64,000 nt of DNA from CALMAK01 sp964392265 (GCA_964392265.1 CAYMOS010000003.1:124001-188000); one strand, 5' to 3'; positions 23,970 to 32,125 are shown, numbered from the stretch's first letter. Notes: generated by a model not told the origin, from the letters alone. Translations and numbers: made by a program.

Positions 23970-24379
23970 TATTTGCTCTCCTTCTTTTCTGCCGTCTTGG
24001 CAGTTGTCGCCGCAGGCTTCTTTTTAGGTTTCTCAGTACCTGTCACTTCCACTAAGATATTTGACGTCTTTTTCTGGAAAGGAAGTGCCATACCGCGCAT
24101 GTGTGGCTTGAATCGCTTGAGGCGGTTGCCGACCGTGACTGACATTGTCGAGATAACCAGCGTCTTGCCATCAAGACCATGGTTATTAGTAGCATTTGCC
24201 TTTGCGCTTTCAATTGCCTTCTTGATAGGCAACGCACTGCGACGTGGTACGTGTTCAAGGATCACCAATGCATCAGCAACCGTACGGTTACGCACAAGGC
24301 TAGCGACAATGCTGACTTTGCGTGGCGCAAGATCAACACCCTTGATATAAGCGCGAACTTTTTGCGGAGTAGCTGCCAT
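23969..24379 (-). CDS. rplV: 50S ribosomal protein L22 (uL22)
   Basis: This 136-residue protein has the family segment LAPRKVSIVASLVRNRTVADALVILEHVPRRSA and GNRLKRFKPHMRGMALPFQK for the tunnel loop. The C-terminal 25 residues are a Lys/Ala-rich tail. Confidence 0.95.
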   Translation of the reverse strand: MAATPQKVRAYIKGVDLAPRKVSIVASLVRNRTVADALVILEHVPRRSALPIKKAIESAKANATNNHGLDGKTLVISTMSVTVGNRLKRFKPHMRGMALPFQKKTSNILVEVTGTEKPKKKPAATTAKTAEKKESK

Positions 24380-24639
24380 TACTTCTTACCTCCGTGTTTG
24401 CGGAACTTACGAGTTGGGCTAAACTCACCGAGCTTGTGACCAACCATGTTTTCCGAAATCAACACTGGAACATGCACACGACCGTTGTGAACAGCGATCG
24501 TTCGGCCTACCATCTCTGGGGTAATCGTGCTAGCACGAGCCCAGGTCTTGATGATTGTGCGATCTTCGAGACCAAGCGCCGCCACTTTCTTAGCGAGCTT
24601 AGCGTCGACGAATGGGCCTTTTTTGAGTGAACGACTCAT
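24379..24639 (-). CDS. rpsS: 30S ribosomal protein S19 (uS19)
   Basis: This 86-residue protein begins MSRSLKKGPFVDAKLAKKV and has HNGRVHVPVLISENMVGHKLGEFSPTR, the standard uS19 pattern near the subunit head. Confidence 0.97.
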   Translation of the reverse strand: MSRSLKKGPFVDAKLAKKVAALGLEDRTIIKTWARASTITPEMVGRTIAVHNGRVHVPVLISENMVGHKLGEFSPTRKFRKHGGKK

Positions 24640-24642
24640 GTA

Positions 24643-25482
24643 TTACCTCTTCCTCTTCGCATCATGGCGACTCTTAACGATTAACTTACCGGTATCCTTA
24701 CGACGACGCGTACGGTATCCAAGTGTCAACTGACCCCATGGAGTACGTGGCGGCTTACCACTACCGTGACGTCCACCGTCACCACCACCGTGTGGGTGAT
24801 CTGCAGCGTTCATAACCACACCGCGGACAGTTGGGCGAATACCCTTGCGGCGGTTACGACCGGCTGAACCGATTTTAACGTTCTGATGCTGAATGTTGCT
24901 CACAACACCAATTGCTGCTGTGGCTTCAAGGCGGAAACGGCGAACCTCACCAGATGGCAAACGCACCTGCGCATAATCGCCTTCTTTGGCCATCAACTGA
25001 GCCTTTGTGCCGGCACTTCGTACCATTTGCGCACCACGGCCTGGGTTGATTTCGATTGCGTAGATTTGTGAACCCACAGGAATCTGCGCTAGCGGCATAC
25101 GGTTTGATGTCTCAATCGGAGCATCTTCACCGCTTGTGATCACCTTACCTTTTGTCATGCTGGTGTCAGCGAGGATGTAGTGATACAGACCATGCTGATC
25201 TTTTACTCGAGCGATACGTGCGCTGCGATTTGGATCGTATTCGATCTCTTCAACCGTCACGGTCAGGCCTGCTGCCAACTTGTGGTTTACAAGACGATAG
25301 TGTCGCTTGACACCACCACCACGGTGACGAACCGTAATACGACCAGTGTTATTTCGCCCTGCGTTCTGCTTCTTACTCTTTGTAAGACTCTTTAGAGGCT
25401 TTTTAGTCGTAATCTGGCTGTAATCTTCAGTCGTCATACCACGACGAGCAGGAGTAGTTGGGTTATATGCTTTTACTGGCAT
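24643..25482 (-). CDS. rplB: 50S ribosomal protein L2 (uL2)
   Basis: This 279-residue protein carries RHRGGGVKRHYRLVN near residue 53 and the C-terminal VMNAADHPHGGGDGRH-type motif (here VMNAADHPHGGGDGGRHG), with the His essential for peptidyl transferase centre structure. Its start overlaps the rplW stop by one base. Confidence 0.98.
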   Translation of the reverse strand: MPVKAYNPTTPARRGMTTEDYSQITTKKPLKSLTKSKKQNAGRNNTGRITVRHRGGGVKRHYRLVNHKLAAGLTVTVEEIEYDPNRSARIARVKDQHGLYHYILADTSMTKGKVITSGEDAPIETSNRMPLAQIPVGSQIYAIEINPGRGAQMVRSAGTKAQLMAKEGDYAQVRLPSGEVRRFRLEATAAIGVVSNIQHQNVKIGSAGRNRRKGIRPTVRGVVMNAADHPHGGGDGGRHGSGKPPRTPWGQLTLGYRTRRRKDTGKLIVKSRHDAKRKR

Positions 25483-25799
25483 TACTTCTTCTCCTCTTCT
25501 GCTGGTACATCAAAGACCTGAATACTGTCACCCTCAGCAAGCGTCACGTAAGCTTTCTTTGAATCCTTACGAGTCGTTGTGCCTGGATAGCGGTTCTTGC
25601 CACGGCTATAGCGTACTGCCTTGCCGTTTTGCACCAATGTCTTAATATTTACTACCTTCACATCAAATTGTGACTGCACTGCGTCAATGATTTGCTGCTT
25701 GTTTGCATCAAGAGGCACGCTAAATACATACGTATTTGTCGCAAGACTTTGTGCATAGGCTTTCTCAGTTGCGCGTGGGACGATAAGTAACTGTGACAT
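25482..25799 (-). CDS. rplW: 50S ribosomal protein L23 (uL23)
   Basis: This 105-residue protein has the uL23 pattern VPRATEKAYAQSLATNTYVF and ANKQQIIDAVQSQFDVKVVN. It forms the docking site for trigger factor and SRP at the exit tunnel. Confidence 0.95.
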   Translation of the reverse strand: MSQLLIVPRATEKAYAQSLATNTYVFSVPLDANKQQIIDAVQSQFDVKVVNIKTLVQNGKAVRYSRGKNRYPGTTTRKDSKKAYVTLAEGDSIQVFDVPAEEEKK

Positions 25800-25800
25800 A

Positions 25801-26418
25801 TTACGCCTCCTCCCTAATCAACCAGTCAGTAATGATTGGTAGTGCCTTTGGCGCGATCACGACGTGATCAGCGTTCAAGATATGGTACACGTTAAGGTAC
25901 GTTGCACTTACCAGCAGAACCTGCTGAATGTTATTAGTTGCGCGAATGATCTCTGGCGTCTTGGCGTCAACGACAACCAATACCTTGCGATCTAGTTTAT
26001 TATCAGCCAAGAACTTGATGACTTCTGCCGTCTTACCGGTTGTCTTGATATCGCTGACAAGAATCTTCTTTTCGGCGTTAGCCAGCGAAAGTGCTTGCTT
26101 GACTGCAACACGCTTGCTGAGCTTGGTAAGTTTCTTTGTGTAGTTTTCGTTACCACGAGGGCCGAAGACAACACCACCACCACGCCAAATTGGGTTACGA
26201 GTCGAGCCAAAACGTGCACGACCAGTACCTTTTTGTTTCCATGGCTTCTTACCACCACCACGGACTTCACCGCGCTGCAAGGTTGTTGCACTTGCTTGGC
26301 GGCTGTTTGCAAGGAAAGAATCATACGCAAGCTTTAACAGCTCGTGATTCTTTACTTCTACGTTAAATACTTCCTTCGGAAGTGCAGTCTTAGCTGCTGT
26401 TGTTTTAGTCTCAGCCAT
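25801..26418 (-). CDS. rplD: 50S ribosomal protein L4 (uL4)
   Basis: This 205-residue protein has the tunnel loop GEVRGGGKKPWKQKGTGRAR followed by GSTRNPIWRGGGVVFGP, typical of uL4. In E. coli L4 represses its own operon; whether the leader upstream of rplC plays that part here is not known. Confidence 0.97.
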   Translation of the reverse strand: MAETKTTAAKTALPKEVFNVEVKNHELLKLAYDSFLANSRQASATTLQRGEVRGGGKKPWKQKGTGRARFGSTRNPIWRGGGVVFGPRGNENYTKKLTKLSKRVAVKQALSLANAEKKILVSDIKTTGKTAEVIKFLADNKLDRKVLVVVDAKTPEIIRATNNIQQVLLVSATYLNVYHILNADHVVIAPKALPIITDWLIREEA

Positions 26419-27029
26419 TATGCCTTTCCTCCGATTACTATCAGACCCTTACGAGGACCCGGCACAGCACCCTTGAGGCCAATCAGATTGTTCGTCTGAT
26501 CAACATAGGCAACCTCAAGGTTCTTGACCGTCACACGATCATGACCCATGCGGCCAGCCATGCGCTTGCCCTTAAAGACCTTTTGTGGGTACATCGAGCC
26601 GATCGAACCTGGCTTACGGACGTTACCGTTACCACCGTGGGTCGACTTGCTGGTGTTAAAGTTGTGTCGTTTTACCGTACCGGCAAAACCTTTACCTTTG
26701 CTGGTGCCTGTCGCATCAACGACATCGCCCAGTGCAAAAGCACTTACATCGATTTGATCACCGACCTTGAGGTCAGCGGTCGTTTCGATTCGAAATTCCC
26801 GAATAAACTTCGGAGATACTTTGGCTGTTTTTGTATGACCAGCCACGGCCTTGCTCAGGTTCTTACCCTCACCATATGCTACCTGTACTGCGTTGTAACC
26901 GTCGGTTTCGACAGTCTTTACCTGAGTCACAGTCACAGGGCCAGCCTGAATCAAGGTCACCGGAACGGCGCGCCCATCTTCGCTGATGATTTGGGTCATA
27001 CCAATTTTGGTACCGAGAAGTGCTTTCAT
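26418..27029 (-). CDS. rplC: 50S ribosomal protein L3 (uL3)
   Basis: This 203-residue protein begins MKALLGTKIGMTQIISEDG and has HNFNTSKSTHGGNGNVRKPGSIG, the finger reaching the peptidyl transferase centre. A TTG nine bases upstream also opens the frame, but ATG 27029 gives the usual N-terminus. It heads the S10-type operon here because rpsJ lies elsewhere (29842). Confidence 0.97.
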   Translation of the reverse strand: MKALLGTKIGMTQIISEDGRAVPVTLIQAGPVTVTQVKTVETDGYNAVQVAYGEGKNLSKAVAGHTKTAKVSPKFIREFRIETTADLKVGDQIDVSAFALGDVVDATGTSKGKGFAGTVKRHNFNTSKSTHGGNGNVRKPGSIGSMYPQKVFKGKRMAGRMGHDRVTVKNLEVAYVDQTNNLIGLKGAVPGPRKGLIVIGGKA

Positions 27030-27143
27030 TGCCTTCAAACTCCCATTTAAAATCTCCGGTGACGAGTGGTATCCTTACGGGTTATCCCCCTTCTGGACCT
27101 GCTCATTCACGCGGAAACAAGTTGTTATTACGTAATAAGTTAC
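27030..27143 (-). promoter_or_regulatory. Leader of the rplC operon
   Basis: About 110 bases separate the predicted transcript start from rplC. They begin with a perfect palindrome TTATTACGTAATAA (27137-27124) and contain an Arg-rich 19-codon frame (27106-27047, MSRSRRGITRKDTTRHRRF) without a ribosome site. A regulatory leader is plausible but not demonstrated. Confidence 0.4.
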
Positions 27144-27149
27144 CCAGCT

Positions 27150-27179
27150 ATCATAGCACAGATTACTCCCGTTAGTCAA
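27150..27179 (-). promoter_or_regulatory. Promoter of the rplC-rpsH operon
   Basis: TTGACT (27179-27174), 18 bases, TATGAT (27155-27150) on the minus strand, just beyond the tatC stop. Confidence 0.72.
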
Positions 27180-27197
27180 GGGTTTAAAAGAAGAATA

Positions 27198-28325
27198 CTA
27201 GGCTGAGACCATGCGTGTCATACCGTCAATGCTTAACGGTCGCCGAGCGCCATTTTGAGGCGTTCGTGGAGCCGCCTGGACGGCGCGTTGCGGAACGGTC
27301 ACTGTTGGTTTCGCAGCAGTCGGCACTTGGATATGATGACGGTCTACTCGCGGTGCAGTGATGACAATACCATCAATTGAGCGTCTCGGTCGTTGCGGCT
27401 GCATAGGCGCAACAGTCGGCGCTGATTGCTTCTCTGGAGTGATTGACACAACTGGCGTCGCGACTGTCGACTGTGGGGCTATCGCTGGTTTTACTGCTGT
27501 GACAGTAGCCGGCTTCGCTGCAGCGGCTTTCTTACGAGTCTGTTTCGCCATAGCCTTGGCAGCCTTACGGTTGGCACGTTTTTCTTGGCGTGCCTCACGA
27601 TTACCGCGCCAAATGTTCAAACAGATTGCGATCAGCCCAAACTGGTAAATAGCAATAATCGGTACGGCGATGATCGTCTGGTTAACAGGGTCCGGCGTCG
27701 GCGTGATAATTGCCGCAAGGATGAAAGCCAAGAGAATAACCCAGCGCTCAAACTTCAAAAGCTTTAGAGGTTTTTGCGGTTTAATCCAATGAGTAATCAT
27801 CATCACCAGTGGAATCTGGAACATCAATCCTAGCCCTAAGGTATACTTAATAATAAAATCTAGATAGGCGTCGGCTGTCAGAGCAGACACGACAAACTGG
27901 TCGGCAAACCCGTAGAGAAAATTTAGTGCCCCAGGAACAGCATAGATATATCCAAATGTTACACCGATTGCCAGCAGGACGGTCGACCATAGCAAAAGCC
28001 AACCACCTCTCTTGCGTACACGATCCGACAAAACCGGGCTGAGGAACGCATAGGTTTGCTGCAATAATAATGGGATAGATACCGCAAGCCCAGCAAAGAA
28101 CACGATACTAAAAATAAACTTGAATCCCCCGCCAGGGGTCAAATACTGTAACTGGCGCCCATCAAGGGGCGCCATAAGTCCAGCAATCAACGGCTCGCGA
28201 AAGGCATACGCAACAGAAGCTGCAACAATCAACACTCCTACTACTAAGAAGAATCGATTGCGCAACTCTAATAGATGACTTTTCATCGTCATCGGTTTCT
28301 GTGCTGCTCCCCCCGAACGCGCCAT
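27198..28325 (-). CDS. tatC: Sec-independent protein translocase TatC with a long C-terminal tail
   Basis: The first 245 residues form a standard six-helix TatC (KSHLLELRNRFFLVVGVLIV at the start, FLSPVLSDRVRKRGGW, and the periplasmic YAFREPLIAGLMAPLDG). It recognises twin-arginine signal peptides. About 130 further residues are a cytoplasmic Ala/Lys/Pro-rich tail (KKAAAAKPATVTAVKPA..., then PRRSIDGIVITAPR) not seen in usual TatC proteins of about 250 residues. No TatB is visible, so a minimal TatA-TatC system is expected. Confidence 0.93.
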   Translation of the reverse strand: MARSGGAAQKPMTMKSHLLELRNRFFLVVGVLIVAASVAYAFREPLIAGLMAPLDGRQLQYLTPGGGFKFIFSIVFFAGLAVSIPLLLQQTYAFLSPVLSDRVRKRGGWLLLWSTVLLAIGVTFGYIYAVPGALNFLYGFADQFVVSALTADAYLDFIIKYTLGLGLMFQIPLVMMITHWIKPQKPLKLLKFERWVILLAFILAAIITPTPDPVNQTIIAVPIIAIYQFGLIAICLNIWRGNREARQEKRANRKAAKAMAKQTRKKAAAAKPATVTAVKPAIAPQSTVATPVVSITPEKQSAPTVAPMQPQRPRRSIDGIVITAPRVDRHHIQVPTAAKPTVTVPQRAVQAAPRTPQNGARRPLSIDGMTRMVSA

Positions 28326-28339
28326 TAGGCTACATCCAA

Positions 28340-28507
28340 CTACTTCTTGTTTTTGTCGTCGGTGTTAGCTGTCTTTTTGTCATCAGCGGTCAGCTCTTTG
28401 CGTGCATCACGAATGCTACGAGCAAGCTTTGGCAACTGGGTACCACCAAATAGTACCAAGATGATTACTAAAATGACAATTAATTCTGTTGGACCTAATC
28501 CAAACAT
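28340..28507 (-). CDS. tatA: Sec-independent protein translocase TatA
   Basis: A 55-codon frame encodes MFGLGPTELIVILVIILVLF, a single membrane helix, then the amphipathic helix GGTQLPKLARSIRDARKEL and a charged tail, the TatA layout. A strong AGGAGGAG ribosome site precedes it, and it lies 14 bases before tatC. Confidence 0.93.
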   Translation of the reverse strand: MFGLGPTELIVILVIILVLFGGTQLPKLARSIRDARKELTADDKKTANTDDKNKK

Positions 28508-28537
28508 AGTCTCCTCCTATTCATATGACTTATCCTT

Positions 28538-28566
28538 ATCATAAAGTAAAATTCGCATAAGTACAA
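28538..28566 (-). promoter_or_regulatory. Promoter of tatA-tatC
   Basis: TTGTAC (28566-28561), 17 bases, TATGAT (28543-28538). The -35 box lies in the loop of the terminator that closes the upstream gene. Confidence 0.55.
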
Positions 28567-28588
28567 TACTTATGCGAATTTACTTTTT
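28545..28588 (-). terminator. Terminator between the 28607-28813 gene and tatA
   Basis: An 18-base stem (AGTAAAATTCGCATAAGT with ACTTATGCGAATTTACT, one bulged A) has T-runs on both strands and lies 19 bases beyond the stop of the 28607-28813 gene. Confidence 0.82.
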
Positions 28589-28606
28589 GTACAACCAAAG
28601 CAGAGT

Positions 28607-28813
28607 TTAGCGTCCGTAAGGAGCGCCACCATAGCCATACTGAAAGGCAGTGGTTCCACTCGTAGCTTTTGGCGTTACTGTTGTATTGTCCGACAGCATT
28701 TTTAAGGCTGTAGAGGCACCAACAACTGCGACAAAACCAGCAGCGACATGCATAAGAAATGACTTTCGGTCCATTTCTTTGTCTAATAGTTGAGCAACGC
28801 GATCCTTGATCAT
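28607..28813 (-). CDS. Small protein with a Tat-like RK signal segment
   Basis: This 68-residue protein is unrecognised. Residues 14-38 read MDRKSFLMHVAAGFVAVVGASTALKM: an Arg-Lys followed by Ser-Phe-Leu and a moderately hydrophobic stretch, close to the twin-arginine pattern (R-R/K-x-F-L). The short C-terminal part is Gly/Tyr-rich (FQYGYGGAPYGR). Its position directly upstream of tatA-tatC makes a Tat-dependent membrane or exported protein plausible. An AAAGGTAG site precedes the ATG. Confidence 0.6.
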   Translation of the reverse strand: MIKDRVAQLLDKEMDRKSFLMHVAAGFVAVVGASTALKMLSDNTTVTPKATSGTTAFQYGYGGAPYGR

Positions 28814-28851
28814 TTTTTCTACCTTTTTTATTTTTACTTTGGTATGTTCAA

Positions 28852-28881
28852 ATTATATATAGAGCATAGCCACTATGTCAA
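28852..28881 (-). promoter_or_regulatory. Promoter of the 28607-28813 gene
   Basis: TTGACA (28881-28876), 18 bases, TATAAT (28857-28852) on the minus strand: both hexamers are perfect consensus. Confidence 0.85.
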
Positions 28882-28965
28882 CTACTTTTTTATAGAAAAA
28901 GCTTGAGTTTTTTTCGCAAGTAATGTTTACTAGTGATATAAGGAGTAATTAGTAAATAAACAATT

Positions 28966-29214
28966 ATGAATGTAGTTCTACTCAATATATTTGCCCAAGC
29001 TTACGGAAGCAATAATTATGGTGCGCAAACCTATTCATGCGCAGAAAACCAATCAGCCGCTGAATGTGTGACCACAGAAACACCACGCGATCCAGATGCC
29101 GGTGTGGCGGCTCAACAATCAGTCTTCCTGCTTCCAGGTATTGCCCTCTTGGCAGTTATTCTGTACGTCGGAACCCTACTCGTCCTTAAAAAGCGCCGCT
29201 CGGCCAAGAAGTAG
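28966..29214 (+). CDS. Small surface protein with a sortase-like sorting signal
   Basis: This 82-residue protein is unrecognised. It has a short hydrophobic start (MNVVLLNIFAQA), a polar part with two Cys (YSCAENQSAAECV), then TPRDPDAG, a 22-residue hydrophobic segment (VFLLPGIALLAVILYVGTLL) and a basic tail (KKRRSAKK). Motif, hydrophobic helix and positive tail in that order resemble a cell-wall sorting signal, with PDAG replacing LPxTG. A sortase is encoded at 11149-11841. It could equally be a simple single-pass membrane protein. Confidence 0.55.
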   Translation: MNVVLLNIFAQAYGSNNYGAQTYSCAENQSAAECVTTETPRDPDAGVAAQQSVFLLPGIALLAVILYVGTLLVLKKRRSAKK

Positions 29215-29222
29215 TCGTTTCT

Positions 29223-29462
29223 ATGGGATTCTTTGACGATTTTATTGCTCCCTTAGCAAGAGAAGCAAAGGTGATTAGTAGTGAATTTGAATCTCTGAAA
29301 GGTGATGTGGTTGACGCCGTCACCAGTACTTCGCAAGTCGCTCAAGAGATTAAACAAAATATCACTGAGATTACCACTTCGGTCAAAACCGAGGCCTCTC
29401 AAACGGTGTCGTCCGTCAAAGAAGCAATTCTCCCTTCAAATAACTCGACCTCTGACAAATAA
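29223..29462 (+). CDS. Small helical hypothetical protein
   Basis: This 79-residue protein begins MGFFDDFIAPLAREAKVISS and continues as an amphipathic, Thr/Ser/Val-rich helix (VAQEIKQNITEITTSVKTEA) likely to form a coiled coil, ending in a polar tail. It follows the previous gene by 8 bases. The family is unknown; the pattern recalls small membrane-surface or TatA-like helper proteins, but this is not firm. Confidence 0.55.
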   Translation: MGFFDDFIAPLAREAKVISSEFESLKGDVVDAVTSTSQVAQEIKQNITEITTSVKTEASQTVSSVKEAILPSNNSTSDK

Positions 29463-29486
29463 TGCTAATAAAGGAATCAACTTTCC

Positions 29487-29774
29487 ATGCCTGCACGCAA
29501 ACCAGCCGCCACTTCTAAAAAGACAACGGTGAAATCAGTTTCCGCCAAGATAAAATCAGCCCCGAGGAAACAGTCGACGACCCGACCCAGGCCAATTACT
29601 CACCGATCGTTCCGTCTTAGTTCTGAAACCGAAAAGTTTATCTCTTCGCGCATCACTATTCAGACGGTCTATTGGTTGATCCTCGGCGTGGCTATCCTGG
29701 TAATGAGTCTTTTTGTTCTCAAAGCCCAACTGGAAATTCTTGAAACACTGAATCAAATATCCGAAAGCCTCTAG
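29487..29774 (+). CDS. Small basic protein with one membrane helix
   Basis: This 95-residue protein has a Lys/Arg/Pro-rich N-terminal half (MPARKPAATSKKTTVKSVSA), one hydrophobic helix (VYWLILGVAILVMSLFVLK) and a short leucine-rich C-terminus. The family is unknown. It is the third gene of a small plus-strand operon ending at the terminator 29799-29826. Confidence 0.55.
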   Translation: MPARKPAATSKKTTVKSVSAKIKSAPRKQSTTRPRPITHRSFRLSSETEKFISSRITIQTVYWLILGVAILVMSLFVLKAQLEILETLNQISESL

Positions 29775-29798
29775 TAGCTTCTTGAAGTGATAACAATC

Positions 29799-29826
29799 AA
29801 AAACCTCCCTGAGCGGGAGGTTTTTT
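29799..29826. terminator. Bidirectional terminator between the 29487 gene and rpsJ
   Basis: AAAAACCTCCC (29799-29809) pairs with GGGAGGTTTTTT (29815-29826), giving T-runs on both strands; it serves the two convergent transcripts. Confidence 0.9.
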
Positions 29827-29841
29827 CGATAGATAGTGAAA

Positions 29842-30162
29842 TTACATACGAATTTCTGCATCCACACCAGCAGGAAGGCTGAGGTTTTGCAGGCTGTCGA
29901 TCGTCTTTGGCGTTGCGTTCGTGATATCAATCAAGCGCTTGTGAATACGCATTTCAAACGCCTCACCACCCATTTTGTAGACGTGCGGACTCTTTACCAC
30001 CGTATAGGTGCTACGACGAGTTGGCAGTGGTACAGGACCAGCCACACTAGCACCAGTCCGGATAGCCGTGTCAATAATTTGCTTTGCTGATTGGTCGATC
30101 ACTTTGTGATCATAGGCCTTAAGGCGGATTCGGATTTTCAATCCTTCTTCTTTTTGTGCCAT
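29842..30162 (-). CDS. rpsJ: 30S ribosomal protein S10 (uS10)
   Basis: This 106-residue protein has RIRLKAYDHKVIDQSAKQII, PLPTRRSTYTVVKSPHVYK and EMRIHKRLIDI, the uS10 pattern. It is separated from the rplC operon, which it usually heads, and stands alone between the VanZ-like gene and a terminator. An AAGGAGTG site precedes its start. Confidence 0.97.
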   Translation of the reverse strand: MAQKEEGLKIRIRLKAYDHKVIDQSAKQIIDTAIRTGASVAGPVPLPTRRSTYTVVKSPHVYKMGGEAFEMRIHKRLIDITNATPKTIDSLQNLSLPAGVDAEIRM

Positions 30163-30259
30163 GGGACACTCCTTCTGTTGTTATTCCGTAACCTCTGTTC
30201 GCTTCGTATCTTACCTGGTTGCAAGCTTACGGCTGACCGAGTTGTCGGAATCATTGGTA

Positions 30260-30745
30260 TTACTTGGATATTTTAGCAGATTTTTCCGCAGATGTAAATC
30301 TCTTCTGTCGTCGTACGTAGCTATACCCTACGACCCCTGCCCCTATCGTAGCCCCAGCCGTATCAATCAAAACGTCTCTTACCTCAGCACTGCGACCAGG
30401 AATAAATGATTGATGGAACTCATCAGTCATTGAGAACAGAAAAGCTATCAAAACACTATACCCAACTGCTTTCAGGGTAATCCGTCTATAGCTCGCAAGT
30501 GCTCGTACGACTAACCCGCCCAATATCATATACGCAACGACATGTGCCGATTTACGAATGAGAGTCGAGAGTAACCTGGCTGAACCGTCCAATCCGGATG
30601 TCTGCAGAATCCCCACTATTGTGTCACTCCGCGCTGAAGATTGATGAGCTGACTCGTGGGAAAGGAGAAAGATAATCACCATCCAAACAAATACTGCCAG
30701 CCATGCGATTGCTTGCTTTCTTCGTGATTGTTTAACGTATGCCAA
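30260..30745 (-). CDS. VanZ family protein
   Basis: This 161-residue protein has four hydrophobic segments and the VanZ landmarks: LSHESAHQSS near the start, LIRKSAHVVAYMILGGL, and TDEFHQSFIPGRSAEVRDVLIDTAGA. VanZ proteins are small membrane proteins linked to teicoplanin tolerance and lipid II environment in some bacteria; the function in this lineage is unknown. The frame appears to start at TTG 30745, which is uncertain. A TG-A-TATAAT box lies at 30805-30800. Confidence 0.8.
   Translation of the reverse strand: MAYVKQSRRKQAIAWLAVFVWMVIIFLLSHESAHQSSARSDTIVGILQTSGLDGSARLLSTLIRKSAHVVAYMILGGLVVRALASYRRITLKAVGYSVLIAFLFSMTDEFHQSFIPGRSAEVRDVLIDTAGATIGAGVVGYSYVRRQKRFTSAEKSAKISK
30270..30298 (-). 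promoter_or_regulatory. Promoter of rpsJ
   Basis: TTTACA (30298-30293), 17 bases, TAAAAT (30275-30270), inside the end of the VanZ-like gene. The roughly 100-base leader contains an ATTCCG/CGGAAT long-range pairing. Confidence 0.55.
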
Positions 30746-30891
30746 CTCTCAATCTACTTTCTACTACTTGGAGGCAATGTCACCTGCGTCATGCATCGTA
30801 TTATATCACTCCCTAGGCTCAGAAAACGACCAGCTTCATTACAGGTCCTGATATCTACCGATATCAACGAGACATAGTCTTTGCCAAATAA

Positions 30892-30919
30892 AATCACCCT
30901 CGATTAATCAAGGGTGATT
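30892..30919 (-). terminator. Terminator after tuf
   Basis: AATCACCCT (30892-30900) pairs with AGGGTGATT (30911-30919), 24 bases beyond the tuf stop. Confidence 0.78.
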
Positions 30920-30943
30920 GTTATGTAGTGAGACGAGTGTCGA

Positions 30944-32125
30944 CTACTTGGTAATGCTGGTTACCACACCGGCACCAACCGTACGGCCACCTTCGCGGAT
31001 AGCGAAGTTAAGACCTTGCTCCATAGCGATAGGCGCAAGAAGCTTTACCTTGAAGGTAAGAGTGTCACCAGGCATGACCATTTCTTTGTCAGCTGGGAGT
31101 TCTACCTCACCAGTTACGTCCGTAGTACGGAAGTAGAACTGTGGCTTGTAACCCTTTGAGAATGGAGTGTGGCGTCCACCTTCTTCCTTCTTAAGAATGT
31201 ATACTTCAGCTTCAAACTCGGTGTGAGGAGTGATTGAACCTGGCTTTGCAAGCACCTGACCGCGCTCGATCTGCTCGCGCTCGATACCGCGGAGAAGAAG
31301 ACCAGCGTTGTCACCGGCTTGACCTTGGTCAAGGTTCTTCTTGAAGGCTTCGATACCAGTCACAACTGATTTCTGAGTAGCCTTGATACCAACGATTTCA
31401 ACTTCGTCGTTTAGCTTAACAACACCCTGCTCGATACGACCAGTTGCAACCGTACCACGACCCTTGATTGAGAAAACGTCCTCAATAGGCATCAGGAATG
31501 GCTTGTCAAGTTCACGTGGTGGTTCTGGAACGTAATCGTCAAGCGCCTTGACTAATTCCATGACTGCATCTTCGTATTCTGTCTTACCTTCAAGAGCACC
31601 AGTTGCAGAACCCTTGATGATTGGAGCGTCTTCGTCGAAGCCGTTCTTAGCAAGAAGTTCGCGGATATCCATTTCAACCAATTCAACGAGCTCTGGATCA
31701 GCAATGTCCATCTTGTTAAGGAAGACAAGGATCTTTGGCACACCGACTTGCTTGGCAAGAAGTACGTGCTCACGAGTTTGTGGCAATGGTCCGTCAGTTG
31801 CAGCAACCACCAAGATAGCGCCGTCGATTTGTGCAGCACCGGTGATCATGTTCTTAACATAGTCAGCGTGTCCTGGCATGTCAACGTGAGCATAGTGACG
31901 GTTTTCTGACTCGTATTCCTGGTGCGAAGACGCGATAGTAATACCGCGAGTACGCTCTTCAGGGGCGTTGTCGATATCTTCATAGTTACGTGGCTTGTTT
32001 ACTTCACTTGGAAGGCGCTTTGAAAGCACGTGAGTGATAGCTGCGGTAAGGCTTGTCTTACCGTGGTCGACGTGGCCCATTGTACCAACGTTGACGTGAG
32101 GCTTGGTTCGATCGAAATCTGCCAT
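30944..32125 (-). CDS. tuf: Elongation factor Tu
   Basis: This 393-residue GTPase has the G1 motif GHVDHGKT, the G3 motif DMPGHADYV, NKMD, and domains 2 and 3 with the tRNA-binding FRTTDVTGEVELP. It brings aminoacyl-tRNA to the ribosome. It is a single-gene transcript here with its own promoter and terminator. Confidence 0.99.
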   Translation of the reverse strand: MADFDRTKPHVNVGTMGHVDHGKTSLTAAITHVLSKRLPSEVNKPRNYEDIDNAPEERTRGITIASSHQEYESENRHYAHVDMPGHADYVKNMITGAAQIDGAILVVAATDGPLPQTREHVLLAKQVGVPKILVFLNKMDIADPELVELVEMDIRELLAKNGFDEDAPIIKGSATGALEGKTEYEDAVMELVKALDDYVPEPPRELDKPFLMPIEDVFSIKGRGTVATGRIEQGVVKLNDEVEIVGIKATQKSVVTGIEAFKKNLDQGQAGDNAGLLLRGIEREQIERGQVLAKPGSITPHTEFEAEVYILKKEEGGRHTPFSKGYKPQFYFRTTDVTGEVELPADKEMVMPGDTLTFKVKLLAPIAMEQGLNFAIREGGRTVGAGVVTSITK

